A stretch of DNA of 49,433 nt from a virus. Of the stretch, positions 1-7,502 are shown in pieces. The translations under genes and the position numbers were made by a program. Numbering within the stretch: the stretch's first letter is position 1; each line of letters opens with the position of its first letter. The notes under the pieces are model-generated. The model saw nothing but the letters and a program-made list of their open reading frames with translations, ran no database searches and was not told where the DNA came from. The stretch spans positions 1-49,433 of the IMG/VR virus record IMGVR_UViG_3300037189_030898. One strand, 5' to 3'.

Positions 1-948
1 CAAAATGAATTTACAACAACTGATGTTATGACTTGGATTAATTTTAATACTAGCCCAGCAAATTTCTTACGAGAAATTGTAAGTTATTCATATCAAGACG
101 ATAATTCGTTCTTTACTGGTTTTATTAGTAAAGAATTAATCTTTAACTTAGTTAATGTAAATGAACAATTGCGCCAGGTCGAGGTAGATGATACTTTTAC
201 AAGTAATTCGAATCCAATGTCTCAAAATATTACACAGGCTCAAAAAGATAGCCCTCTTCAAGCGGGATTATCTGAGGCGACTGTTCCCAACTTTCTAACA
301 AATCAAAGAACTAGCATAAATCATCCAAATTATATTTATGAGGCTAATTTAATATCTGATCATGGTGCAGTTCTTAAAAAGGAAGGATATAAGAAGAAGA
401 TTTATTACTATGATCATTTTGATGAGAGTGAAGATCAAAAGAAGAAATTTAAGGAATTTTTCGTAGCTCCAACAAATACGGAAGGTACATCAGATGCCTC
501 AATGTTAATTCCAGACGATGAAGGGATGGATGAGGTTGGAAATAAGAAATGGATGAATATTAACTATGGAAACACTCATGAAAATTGGAATGCAGCTCGA
601 GTTTTTAATCATCATAACTTAAAAGAACTTGAGAAAATAAAGCTTAGAGTCCTATTAAAAGGAGTAAATTTTCAAGTAATTAAAGGAATGACTGTTCCAG
701 TATTAATGACAACGTCGATGGCTGAAAAAATAAAAAAGGAGACTGACCCGACTGGAAAGGAAGATGTTGATCCAAATAAACAAAAGATGGAGGATGAGAC
801 TCTTGATGCAGAATTGACTGGCTGGTACTATGTAAAAGAGGCAAAATATACTTTTGATCCTAGTGACGAACATATATTCTATACTGAATTAATTTTAGCT
901 CGAAGAGAATGGATACCGCCAAAAATAAAATTCACAGCAAATGCATAA
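1..948 (+). CDS. Baseplate hub protein, gp27/late-control-D-like (5' partial)
   Basis: The reading frame is open from the first base of the window, so the true start lies upstream; the first ATG is at 28. The 3' half has a strand-rich stretch (LKGVNFQVIKGMTVPVLM, then ELTGWYYVKEAKYTFD and a closing FYTELILARREW). This kind of stretch is seen in gp27/gpD-like hub proteins that carry the spike. The assignment rests mainly on order: the gene sits two upstream of a gp5-like OB-fold spike protein. It overlaps the next gene by 8 bases, suggesting translational coupling in a tail operon. The role as a trimeric hub ring at the bottom of the tail tube is inferred; no single motif proves it. Confidence 0.5.
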   Translation, partial: QNEFTTTDVMTWINFNTSPANFLREIVSYSYQDDNSFFTGFISKELIFNLVNVNEQLRQVEVDDTFTSNSNPMSQNITQAQKDSPLQAGLSEATVPNFLTNQRTSINHPNYIYEANLISDHGAVLKKEGYKKKIYYYDHFDESEDQKKKFKEFFVAPTNTEGTSDASMLIPDDEGMDEVGNKKWMNINYGNTHENWNAARVFNHHNLKELEKIKLRVLLKGVNFQVIKGMTVPVLMTTSMAEKIKKETDPTGKEDVDPNKQKMEDETLDAELTGWYYVKEAKYTFDPSDEHIFYTELILARREWIPPKIKFTANA

Positions 949-2059
949 TTTTTACGGAGTACGAAATAAGGTTGATAATTTTAGAAAAGGTTTTTTTCTT
1001 GATCCATATGATCAGCCAACATATTTAACATTTGCCCTAGACTTTAGGTTTGAAGGACTTGATGTTGATTCGCTAGCGGATGATGGATTATGGAAAAGTC
1101 CTCTATTTGAAAAAGGATCAAAAAATAATTGGTATAGCGCACAAACTCACTTGGGATCCCTTGGATATAAAGACAAGGAGGCAGGCTTAGCTAAATTTAA
1201 GTCTATTCTAGAATACTTAACATTTAATGCTCCATGGTATTTTCAGTCTATTCAAGGATTAAGTAAATTATGGGGAAATGCAACAGATATGACAACCGCT
1301 TACAAAGGTAAGGAAGCAATCCTAACAATTGAAACATTGGAAGCAATTGACCTAAGAATAACTGAGATTGCTAGCTTATACAGATCTGCAGTATATGATA
1401 AAGTGTATATGAGAGAATTGGTGCCAGACAACTTACGATGGTTTTGTGTAGACATATATGTAGCTGAGGCTAGGAATATCAGGTATAATCCAGCAGGCTC
1501 TTTTAGTAATATGACAAGTGCTCTTGGTATAGACACAAGTGGTTTAAATAGAACACTTACTGACGCTAGTGCAGGACTAGGTTCACTATTAGGAAATCAG
1601 CAATTGGATCAAAGTAATCCAATGAAACAATTTGGATACTTAAAGTTTAAGTGTAGACAGTGTGAGTTTGATTTTTCAGACACTTTTGTTGGAGGAGACA
1701 CTATGGATGTTGCTACAGGCAAGATAAAAGAACCAAATGGAGGTAAATTTAAGATCAAAGTTGGATATTTTGAGGAGGAGAGTGAATATCATGATTCTAC
1801 TAAAATTGCAGATGACTATGTGACGAATGCACTAAAAAATCCATGGAGCGCAATGAATACTGCAGCAGATATTCAGACAAGAATAGGCGGAGCCTCTGAT
1901 TTACCATTTGTTGGAGGATTTGTAGATAAGGGGGTACAGGGATTGCAGGAGAAACTTAAATCTATTGGTGGACTAGTTAATCCAGCACTGGGGGCAGCAT
2001 TCGGTGGACCAAATATTAAGAATATTGGTGATTTATACCCTACGAATAATCCTAAATAA
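941..2059 (+). CDS. Putative baseplate/tail-tube-associated structural protein
   Basis: A 372-residue protein between the hub-like and spike-like genes, with its ATG overlapping the previous stop codon by 8 bases. The middle (about residues 85-175) holds a conserved-looking block, with APWYFQSIQGL followed by YDKVYMRELVPDNLRWF and CVDIYVAEARN. A later FKCRQCEFDF strand is followed by a Gly/Ala-rich C terminus. The alternating strand pattern and position suggest a tube-initiator or baseplate component, perhaps an analogue of T4 gp48/gp54. That is an inference from context. No enzymatic motif is visible, and a wedge or hub-accessory protein is equally possible. Confidence 0.45.
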   Translation: MHNFYGVRNKVDNFRKGFFLDPYDQPTYLTFALDFRFEGLDVDSLADDGLWKSPLFEKGSKNNWYSAQTHLGSLGYKDKEAGLAKFKSILEYLTFNAPWYFQSIQGLSKLWGNATDMTTAYKGKEAILTIETLEAIDLRITEIASLYRSAVYDKVYMRELVPDNLRWFCVDIYVAEARNIRYNPAGSFSNMTSALGIDTSGLNRTLTDASAGLGSLLGNQQLDQSNPMKQFGYLKFKCRQCEFDFSDTFVGGDTMDVATGKIKEPNGGKFKIKVGYFEEESEYHDSTKIADDYVTNALKNPWSAMNTAADIQTRIGGASDLPFVGGFVDKGVQGLQEKLKSIGGLVNPALGAAFGGPNIKNIGDLYPTNNPK

Positions 2060-2091
2060 AACTAAGTTAATAATCAAAGTAAAAATTAAAG

Positions 2092-2766
2092 ATGCTAGAC
2101 CGAAATCACGATATATCGAATAGAGACTTAGATGACTTAAGAGACAAGCAGTTCTTAGGGGTTGTTGAGCTTGTAGATGATCCTCGAAAAGAGGGTAGAG
2201 CCAGAGTTAGGGTATATAGTATTCACGATGATTTAGAGGCTGGTGATATTCCATGGGCGTATCCAAAGAATAAGGCTCTATTTTTTGGTCAAGACGGTCG
2301 TGCTGGATCTATCTCTATTCCTAAAGTAGGAAGTATCGTTGCTGTAAGATTCGATAACGGTAATCCATATTCTCCTGAATACTTCGCGATTCATGAATTG
2401 GCACAAGACGTAAAGGATGAGCTAAATACTGAATATGAAGGAAGTCATATTGTTCTCTTCGATGGGGACCAAGAATTAAAGTTATGGTTTAGCGTAGGAA
2501 AAGGCTTGACGATTTCAGTAAAAGGAGCAAGCATAAATCTTGCGCCAGATAACCTAATAACAGTAAAGACTGATAATAAAGTTGTGATTGATTGTCCTAA
2601 TATTGAACTTGGTTCAACTACATCAGCTGCGCTATCTGAATATGTGATAAAAGGTGAAACTTTCTTAGAACTTTTTAATGCTCATATACATCCTGCAGCA
2701 GGTGGACCACCAGCTCCTCCTCTTATTGCAGACGTAGTAATAAGTAAAACAACAAAAACTAAATAA
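2092..2766 (+). CDS. Baseplate spike/hub protein, gp5/gpV-like OB-fold
   Basis: A 224-residue protein. The N-terminal half has the OB-fold hallmark of gp5/gpV/VgrG spikes: FLGVVELVDDPRKEGRARVRV followed by IPWAYP and GSIVAVRFDNGNPYSPEYF. The C-terminal part (about 130-224) has short strands typical of a beta-prism and the terminal NAHIHPAAGGPPAPP segment common in spike proteins. T4 gp5 carries a lysozyme domain between these parts; here there is none, so cell-wall digestion must be done by another protein. It would form the membrane-piercing tip at the base of the tail tube. The neighbours upstream are hub-like, and the next gene starts 2 bases after the stop. Confidence 0.75.
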   Translation: MLDRNHDISNRDLDDLRDKQFLGVVELVDDPRKEGRARVRVYSIHDDLEAGDIPWAYPKNKALFFGQDGRAGSISIPKVGSIVAVRFDNGNPYSPEYFAIHELAQDVKDELNTEYEGSHIVLFDGDQELKLWFSVGKGLTISVKGASINLAPDNLITVKTDNKVVIDCPNIELGSTTSAALSEYVIKGETFLELFNAHIHPAAGGPPAPPLIADVVISKTTKTK

Positions 2767-2768
2767 GG

Positions 2769-3350
2769 ATGGCACTAGAAGATCAGGCAAAGGCAGTAAC
2801 TCAATTAGGATCACTTGGAACAGATATTCCAAAACTAAACGCCGATGCCGTAATTGAAAATATTATTAAAAAGGACGAGACTCTTGGTAAATACTTAGTA
2901 ATGATTGATGCGGCAAAAGCTGAAAAGATTGAGCGAGGAATGACTAAAGAAGAGGCAGATAAAGCGGCAGAGGAAGCTAAGAAGAAGATTTTAGAAGAGG
3001 TAAAGAAAAATCTTAAACCTGCAGTTGAAGAAGATATTATTAAGATAAAGCAGGAGTACAAGATCGCAAAGGAGGCACTTGATTCTATTCCAGTTGAAGT
3101 TCAGGCGACTGTTGCTACTGCTGCACTACCGGCAGCTCTGCCACCGGCTGTTCCTAATCCAGTATATACACTAGGAATTGCTCTACAAACAAAAAAGAGT
3201 CTATTAAAGACCTTAAATATTGTGCTCACTTCCCTAACAACAGTAATGATGCTGGCAAATAAGCTAAAGTTTGAATTGCCGGCAGCAATATTAAAACTGG
3301 TTGAAACCCTTTCAATAGTTACAAAAGGTTTATCGCTTATTCCAGGCTAA
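2769..3350 (+). CDS. Unknown protein of the tail operon, coiled-coil and hydrophobic C terminus
   Basis: A 193-residue protein starting 2 bases after the spike gene, so almost certainly translated from the same mRNA. Residues about 40-105 are charged and helical (many Glu/Lys/Ala, likely coiled coil). A Pro/Ala-rich hinge (AALPAALPPAVPNPVY) follows. Residues 135-193 are hydrophobic helices with little charge. It might be a virion component or a membrane-interacting protein delivered with the spike; this is only inferred. Its 3' end overlaps the convergent minus-strand gene by 14 bases, with no terminator hairpin between them. I do not recognise the family. Confidence 0.5.
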   Translation: MALEDQAKAVTQLGSLGTDIPKLNADAVIENIIKKDETLGKYLVMIDAAKAEKIERGMTKEEADKAAEEAKKKILEEVKKNLKPAVEEDIIKIKQEYKIAKEALDSIPVEVQATVATAALPAALPPAVPNPVYTLGIALQTKKSLLKTLNIVLTSLTTVMMLANKLKFELPAAILKLVETLSIVTKGLSLIPG

Positions 3351-3624
3351 TCCCATTATCGAGCTTATACTCTTCCCAGTCAGTCTTATTCATTAAGTTC
3401 GGAAAGCGTTCACCTCCATTACACGATTCCTTAACATATAGTTTTCCTGGAATATCACAACCGCAATAGGAACAGTATCCAAATTTTACACAGTCGTCTT
3501 TACAAATCATTGCCCGATAGGCAACCTGTTCCTTTTCATGTTCAGGCAAGAGATACATCTTGTCACCAAGCATCTTGATGTTGCCCTCTATATAGTGCCC
3601 GATATTCTTTAGCGTAATCTTCAT
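3337..3624 (-). CDS. Small Cys-rich, probably zinc-binding protein
   Basis: A 95-residue protein. Cysteines cluster at residues about 41-70 as CKDDC, then CSYCGCDIPGK and a later SCNGGERFPN. This resembles short phage proteins with a C..C/C..CGC zinc-binding core (DUF6171-like), whose function is unknown. The start codon overlaps the stop of the upstream NeuB-like gene (ATGA), so the two are translationally coupled and may work together. The 3' end overlaps the convergent tail gene. Confidence 0.55.
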   Translation of the reverse strand: MKITLKNIGHYIEGNIKMLGDKMYLLPEHEKEQVAYRAMICKDDCVKFGYCSYCGCDIPGKLYVKESCNGGERFPNLMNKTDWEEYKLDNGISLE

Positions 3625-4382
3625 TTTCCCTTAAGTTCTTTTTCCTTTTTACTCAGCTTACGGGCCTCATAGCCTCCTCTAGAGTTATCTATTTGAGCTA
3701 GATCGTTTACCAATTGACAATATTCACTAAATACTCCAGGACTACCTAAATAGTACTCTATAGTGTCATCAGTTACCTCAATTGTATATTCTAGGAATTT
3801 TGCTTCTAATATACGAGCAGCAATAAGTAGAGAAGTATTTGCAAAGTGATTATTTTTAAATCCAGTAGAATACTTTTTTTCAAATTCAATTGAGATTCCC
3901 TGAAGATATTTTATGTAGTCAAGTCGAGCCTCTCCTTGAGAATGATGAATTACTAGGTCAGGTTGAGCAGTTTCAATTGCTCGATCAATCTCTTTTTGTG
4001 TACTTGAACCAGTATAGAGGACTAGATAGTCTGAGCTTTCTCGAGCATGACTAAGAAGATTAGTGTCCTTAATACAGTCGGATGGAATTCCTACCATGTA
4101 GCCAAGTTTACCATTCGGTAACCTAGAATAGTAAGGTCGAGTAAGGTTGATTGCTCGGATTGAGGTCACTATTGGAAACCATGAGATGTTTCGTGCTCTA
4201 CAAAAATTGTCGAGTTCATCGCACATATTAACATTGATCATCGCACATTTATAGAGATCAATTGCGATATAATCTACATGAGTACCATCAAATGACTCAA
4301 TTAAATTTTGCACGATCTTTAAATTATTAAGATCGTCAGTCGCCTTCCAATCAATTGATACACATAACTTAGCTTTTTCCAT
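3621..4382 (-). CDS. NeuB-like TIM-barrel protein (sialic-acid-synthase-like), divergent
   Basis: A 253-residue protein from the ATG at 4382; an ATG at 4409 would add nine basic residues (MYKKKRKGS) that look like non-coding A-rich leader. The order of blocks follows the NeuB aldolase barrel. A first strand (CVSIDW) is followed by a helix and YIAIDLYKCAMI. Then come LVLYTGSSTQKEIDRAIE (cf. the STGM..EI..A segment), LVIHHSQG (cf. the LLHC strand), YSTGFKNNHFANTSLLIAARIL (cf. GYSDHT...aaA) and FLEYTIEV with SPGVFSEYCQLVNDL (cf. the Slep.el..lv motif). Several ligands expected in active NeuB appear altered, and there is no C-terminal SAF domain. The activity is therefore uncertain: it may be a degenerate synthase or a relative with another substrate. 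It is coupled to a Cys-rich protein downstream. Confidence 0.5.
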   Translation of the reverse strand: MEKAKLCVSIDWKATDDLNNLKIVQNLIESFDGTHVDYIAIDLYKCAMINVNMCDELDNFCRARNISWFPIVTSIRAINLTRPYYSRLPNGKLGYMVGIPSDCIKDTNLLSHARESSDYLVLYTGSSTQKEIDRAIETAQPDLVIHHSQGEARLDYIKYLQGISIEFEKKYSTGFKNNHFANTSLLIAARILEAKFLEYTIEVTDDTIEYYLGSPGVFSEYCQLVNDLAQIDNSRGGYEARKLSKKEKELKGK

Positions 4383-4445
4383 AGAACCTTTTCTTTTTTT
4401 CTTATACAATATAAGTTAGATCAGGTTTAGAAAAAATCCCAATTA

Positions 4446-5456
4446 ATGGATCACTATGCAAACTTAGGAGTTTCTAAAACGGCGACTCATGAAGAAATTA
4501 AAAAAGCTTATCGAAAGCTTGCAGTAAAATATCATCCAGATAAGACAGATGGTGATAAAGATCTAGAGGAACTTTTTAAAAAGATCTCTGACTCGTATAC
4601 TATATTAGGTGATGAGAAGAAGAGGGAAGAATACGATAAGAAGACATCAAATCCCTGGAGTTCAAGTGGATTTGGTGAGACTTCAAATGGATTTGGATTT
4701 GATGAATTTGTTAGAAATTTTTCAGATTCAGACTTTAGACGAAGGTCGAATGATCGGGCTAGAAAAACGCAAGGTCGGCCTCACCCAACTCCACCAAGTA
4801 CAGATCATCTTAATATCTATGTGCATGATAAATTAGAATTAAAGGATGCAATGTTAGGAAAAAAGATTGAATTAAGTTTTACCAGAGAAAAGATAAACTA
4901 TACTGGTAAATCAGGTAGTGTGTTGACTTTTGATAAGATCAAAGAGGAAAGGGATATTATAATTACGATCGATCTTAGGAAAAAGTATATTATCATTAAA
5001 CAGGATGGAGATGCACATACTGTTTCAGCAAGAGTGGCAAAGCTCGGTAATGAAGAGGTAGTTAGTCAATTAAATATGTGGGGAGATCTTGAACAGGTTC
5101 CGCTAATTGGAGATCTACATGTTACATTAGAACTAATTATTCCAGAAAACGTAAAAATTGAAGGCACTAGAATAATTCAGGTAATTGATATCCCATTGAG
5201 TAGTGTAATATTCAGTGAAGGAAAAACAAAGATTGAAACAATCGTTAATAAGAAATACGAGGTGGATTTTAATAGTCCTCGATCTGCATCAAACTTAAAA
5301 TTCTCAATACCAAATGAAGGAATATGCAATGAACAGGGCAAGCTCGGAGAATATCTGGTCAAGTTTAACGTAGTATTACCTCAAATCGACGACATATCAG
5401 AAGAAGATTTCTTAAAATTAAAATCGGTATTGTCAGAATACGAAAATAAAACTTAA
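4446..5456 (+). CDS. DnaJ/CbpA-like J-domain co-chaperone
   Basis: A 336-residue protein. The J domain is at residues 1-65, with the HPD motif in [10 protein letters not shown] and the usual AYRKLA and YDKK helices. A Gly/Phe/Ser-rich linker (about 70-115) follows, then a C-terminal region of two beta-sandwich repeats ([35 protein letters not shown]). There is no CxxCxGxG zinc domain, so it is of the CbpA (type II) kind. J domains stimulate the ATPase of DnaK; here it probably recruits host DnaK for virion assembly or replication. It lies between the tail hub genes and the prohead protease. No late-type ATAAATA motif precedes it, so it may be expressed earlier or by a different promoter. Confidence 0.9.
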   Translation: MDHYANLGVSKTATHEEIKKAYRKLAVKYHPDKTDGDKDLEELFKKISDSYTILGDEKKREEYDKKTSNPWSSSGFGETSNGFGFDEFVRNFSDSDFRRRSNDRARKTQGRPHPTPPSTDHLNIYVHDKLELKDAMLGKKIELSFTREKINYTGKSGSVLTFDKIKEERDIIITIDLRKKYIIIKQDGDAHTVSARVAKLGNEEVVSQLNMWGDLEQVPLIGDLHVTLELIIPENVKIEGTRIIQVIDIPLSSVIFSEGKTKIETIVNKKYEVDFNSPRSASNLKFSIPNEGICNEQGKLGEYLVKFNVVLPQIDDISEEDFLKLKSVLSEYENKT

Positions 5457-5475
5457 AAAGTTTCAAATAGCTCTT

Positions 5476-5493
5476 AATAAATAATAAAAAATA
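5476..5493 (+). promoter_or_regulatory. Late promoter-like motif before protease/scaffold gene
   Basis: ATAAATA at 5477-5483 in the A-rich context aataaataataaaaaa, 26 bases before the TTG start at 5503. It matches the shared late motif of this window and resembles the T4 late promoter TATAAATA. Its fixed spacing supports TTG 5503 as the true start. Confidence 0.6.
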
Positions 5494-5502
5494 TTTTGGG
5501 CT

Positions 5503-7476
5503 TTGACAAATCAAAATTTAGCACAAATTAACTACGGCGACTGGGTACTAGTTGTTGAAAATGTTGGTGAGAAACTTCGAGTAAGTGAATCATCAGCGTC
5601 TGGTGCAGTACTTGAAGGAGTATGTGCAGTATTCGGTCAAATGAATAATAACCGACGAGTCTATGAAAAATCAGAATACCTTCCACACCTTTCCTATCTT
5701 CAAGATAAGATCTCAAAAAGACAATTAGTTGGAACAGTTGATCACCCTCAGCATTTTGAACCAAAATTAAGCGAAGCTTCACATATTATCGAATCTCTTA
5801 CTTATGATGGCGGTGACAAAGTATACATTAAAGTTCGACTATTAGAAAACACTCCTCATGGTAAATTAGCTAAAGCGTTGCTTGATGGAGGAGTTCAACT
5901 ATCAGTTTCTTCAAGAGCAGCTGGTCAAGTTAGCGAGAGCGGTATGGTAAAATTACAGAGGATCTTTACTTATGACTTAGTAGGTGAACCTGGTTTTACT
6001 GAAGCAGTTTTACGTAAGACTGTTAGTGAATCCCTAAAGAGTGACTTTTCAATGATTACTGAGAGCTACAATACAATGAAGGAAAATTCATTTATTCAAA
6101 AATCTGGATTAATGGATATTTCAGAAAGTTTAAACTTCGCAGATAATTTTAAAGTTTATAAGATAAATAAATTAGAAAATAGTTCAGGAATAAAATTCCA
6201 AGGGACTCTACAAGAACAAAAAAATAATAACACGATGGCCGAGTTTGTAACAAAAGAACAAATGGATAAATACTCAGAAGTTCTTAAAACACAATTCAAT
6301 GGGATTAAAAAAGAACTTAAGAATCACAAGTCTGTTTTAGAGTCTGCTCAATCAAACGGATCTAGTAATTCTGAGCTAGTTGGATTTGTTAATTATTTAG
6401 CAGAATCATTAGAGGGAGTTATTAATTTTACTGATTATCTTTCTCATAAATTAAATGAATCAGTTAAATATACAGAACATGTATCTGAAACAGTTAATAA
6501 TTCAATTGAATACTCTTCTTATTTAGGAGAAAAATTGAATCAGTCAGTTAATTATCAAGACTATATTTCAGAAAAATTAAACGAGTCTATTAATTATACT
6601 GAATACGTTAAAGAAAACGTAAACAACTCTATTAAATATCAAAATTATTTGGCTGAAGAGCTTGATAAAGGATTACAATATGTTGAATACGTTGCTGAAG
6701 GAGCTAATCGTTCAATTGAATTTGGAGAATATCTTTCAGAAAACATTAACTTAAATCGTGATTATTCTCAGTATCTAGCTGAAACAGTCGGTAAAACAAT
6801 CGGTTACGCTGAATATCTTGCTGAATCTTTAGGAGAAGGAGCAACATTAGGTAAAAGAAATATCTTAGGAGGAGTTTCTAAATTAGATGAATCTAACTCT
6901 ATTGATAACTTAATTTCTAAAGTTGACCAAGTAATTACTGAGGTAAATGATAAATCTTCTAAAGCAGTTCTTGAAAGTAAATATCCTTTCTTAAAGGTTA
7001 TGAACGAAGCTAACAAGAAAAGTTTCTTTGGATTAGAGTCAAACACTAAACAAGCAATTGTTGAAGCACTTAATGGTTCAGTATGGTTTAACGAAAACGA
7101 TATCGTTGGAATCATGGAAGCAGTAGTAAATCACAAAGAGCAAAATATCCCTACATATATCCGATTCATGCCAGCAGAATACAAACCTACTTGGAATGAA
7201 ATGAATGAGAGTGAAAAAAGTAAAGTTCATGCTAAAGCACAACTTTATAATGTAAACACTCCATACCAAGTTAAATCATTCTGGGATGATATTGATATGA
7301 GAGGTATCAATGAAAGAATTGAAATTCAAAAACATAATACTAAAAAAATGCAACAACTCAACGAAAGCCAAAGTACAGAAGGCCTAGTACCTGTTGAACA
7401 GGTTGTTGAGATGCAGAGAGGTTACTCTCAAGGTTACCTAGAGACTATGCTGAGAAGCGCAAACTCTAGATTGTAA
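5503..7476 (+). CDS. Prohead protease (gp21-like) fused to scaffold domain
   Basis: A 657-residue protein with a TTG start, supported by the late motif 26 bases upstream and by the lack of an in-frame ATG nearby. Residues about 30-185 look like the T4 gp21/U9 prohead protease: GQMNNNRRVYEK, then LVGTVDHPQHFEPKLSEASH (candidate catalytic His in DHP), then GGVQLSVSSRAAG (candidate Ser). Residues about 230-657 are helical, with tandem repeats of roughly 20 residues of the type YxxYLxExLNxSVN, typical of a scaffold core. The repeats contain many L-x-E sites, so the protease could digest the scaffold after assembly. In T4 the protease and scaffold (gp22) are separate. An in-frame ATG at 6235 could yield the scaffold alone. 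The capsid gene follows directly. Confidence 0.8.
   Translation: MTNQNLAQINYGDWVLVVENVGEKLRVSESSASGAVLEGVCAVFGQMNNNRRVYEKSEYLPHLSYLQDKISKRQLVGTVDHPQHFEPKLSEASHIIESLTYDGGDKVYIKVRLLENTPHGKLAKALLDGGVQLSVSSRAAGQVSESGMVKLQRIFTYDLVGEPGFTEAVLRKTVSESLKSDFSMITESYNTMKENSFIQKSGLMDISESLNFADNFKVYKINKLENSSGIKFQGTLQEQKNNNTMAEFVTKEQMDKYSEVLKTQFNGIKKELKNHKSVLESAQSNGSSNSELVGFVNYLAESLEGVINFTDYLSHKLNESVKYTEHVSETVNNSIEYSSYLGEKLNQSVNYQDYISEKLNESINYTEYVKENVNNSIKYQNYLAEELDKGLQYVEYVAEGANRSIEFGEYLSENINLNRDYSQYLAETVGKTIGYAEYLAESLGEGATLGKRNILGGVSKLDESNSIDNLISKVDQVITEVNDKSSKAVLESKYPFLKVMNEANKKSFFGLESNTKQAIVEALNGSVWFNENDIVGIMEAVVNHKEQNIPTYIRFMPAEYKPTWNEMNESEKSKVHAKAQLYNVNTPYQVKSFWDDIDMRGINERIEIQKHNTKKMQQLNESQSTEGLVPVEQVVEMQRGYSQGYLETMLRSANSRL
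6235..7476 (+). CDS. Possible nested scaffold protein from an internal start
   Basis: An in-frame ATG at 6235 (MAEFVTKEQMDKYSE, residue 245 of the fusion) follows an A-rich stretch (caaaaaaataataacacg) like the leaders of other genes here. It lies just past the protease domain. The product would be 413 residues, comprising only the coiled-coil repeats and C-terminal region. Lambda C/Nu3 provides a known precedent for a scaffold nested in a protease gene. Whether this start is used cannot be shown from sequence. Confidence 0.35.
   Translation: MAEFVTKEQMDKYSEVLKTQFNGIKKELKNHKSVLESAQSNGSSNSELVGFVNYLAESLEGVINFTDYLSHKLNESVKYTEHVSETVNNSIEYSSYLGEKLNQSVNYQDYISEKLNESINYTEYVKENVNNSIKYQNYLAEELDKGLQYVEYVAEGANRSIEFGEYLSENINLNRDYSQYLAETVGKTIGYAEYLAESLGEGATLGKRNILGGVSKLDESNSIDNLISKVDQVITEVNDKSSKAVLESKYPFLKVMNEANKKSFFGLESNTKQAIVEALNGSVWFNENDIVGIMEAVVNHKEQNIPTYIRFMPAEYKPTWNEMNESEKSKVHAKAQLYNVNTPYQVKSFWDDIDMRGINERIEIQKHNTKKMQQLNESQSTEGLVPVEQVVEMQRGYSQGYLETMLRSANSRL
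6400..6840 (+). repeat. Degenerate tandem repeats in scaffold region
   Basis: About seven to nine diverged units of around 20 codons, encoding variations on YTEYVxENVNNSIxYxxYLAExL. Recurring pieces include NYTDYLSHKLNESV, NYQDYISEKLNESI and DYSQYLAETVGKTI. The periodic Tyr-Leu-Asn pattern suggests a long helical bundle. Nucleotide identity between units is modest, pointing to old duplications. Confidence 0.7.
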
Positions 7477-7502
7477 CAAAAACTAAAAAAACATTTTAAC
7501 AA

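Noticed and set aside
4383-4409. N-terminal extension MYKKKRKGS of the NeuB-like protein
   Set aside because: It is encoded by an A-rich leader-like stretch; the barrel begins right at the ATG at 4382.
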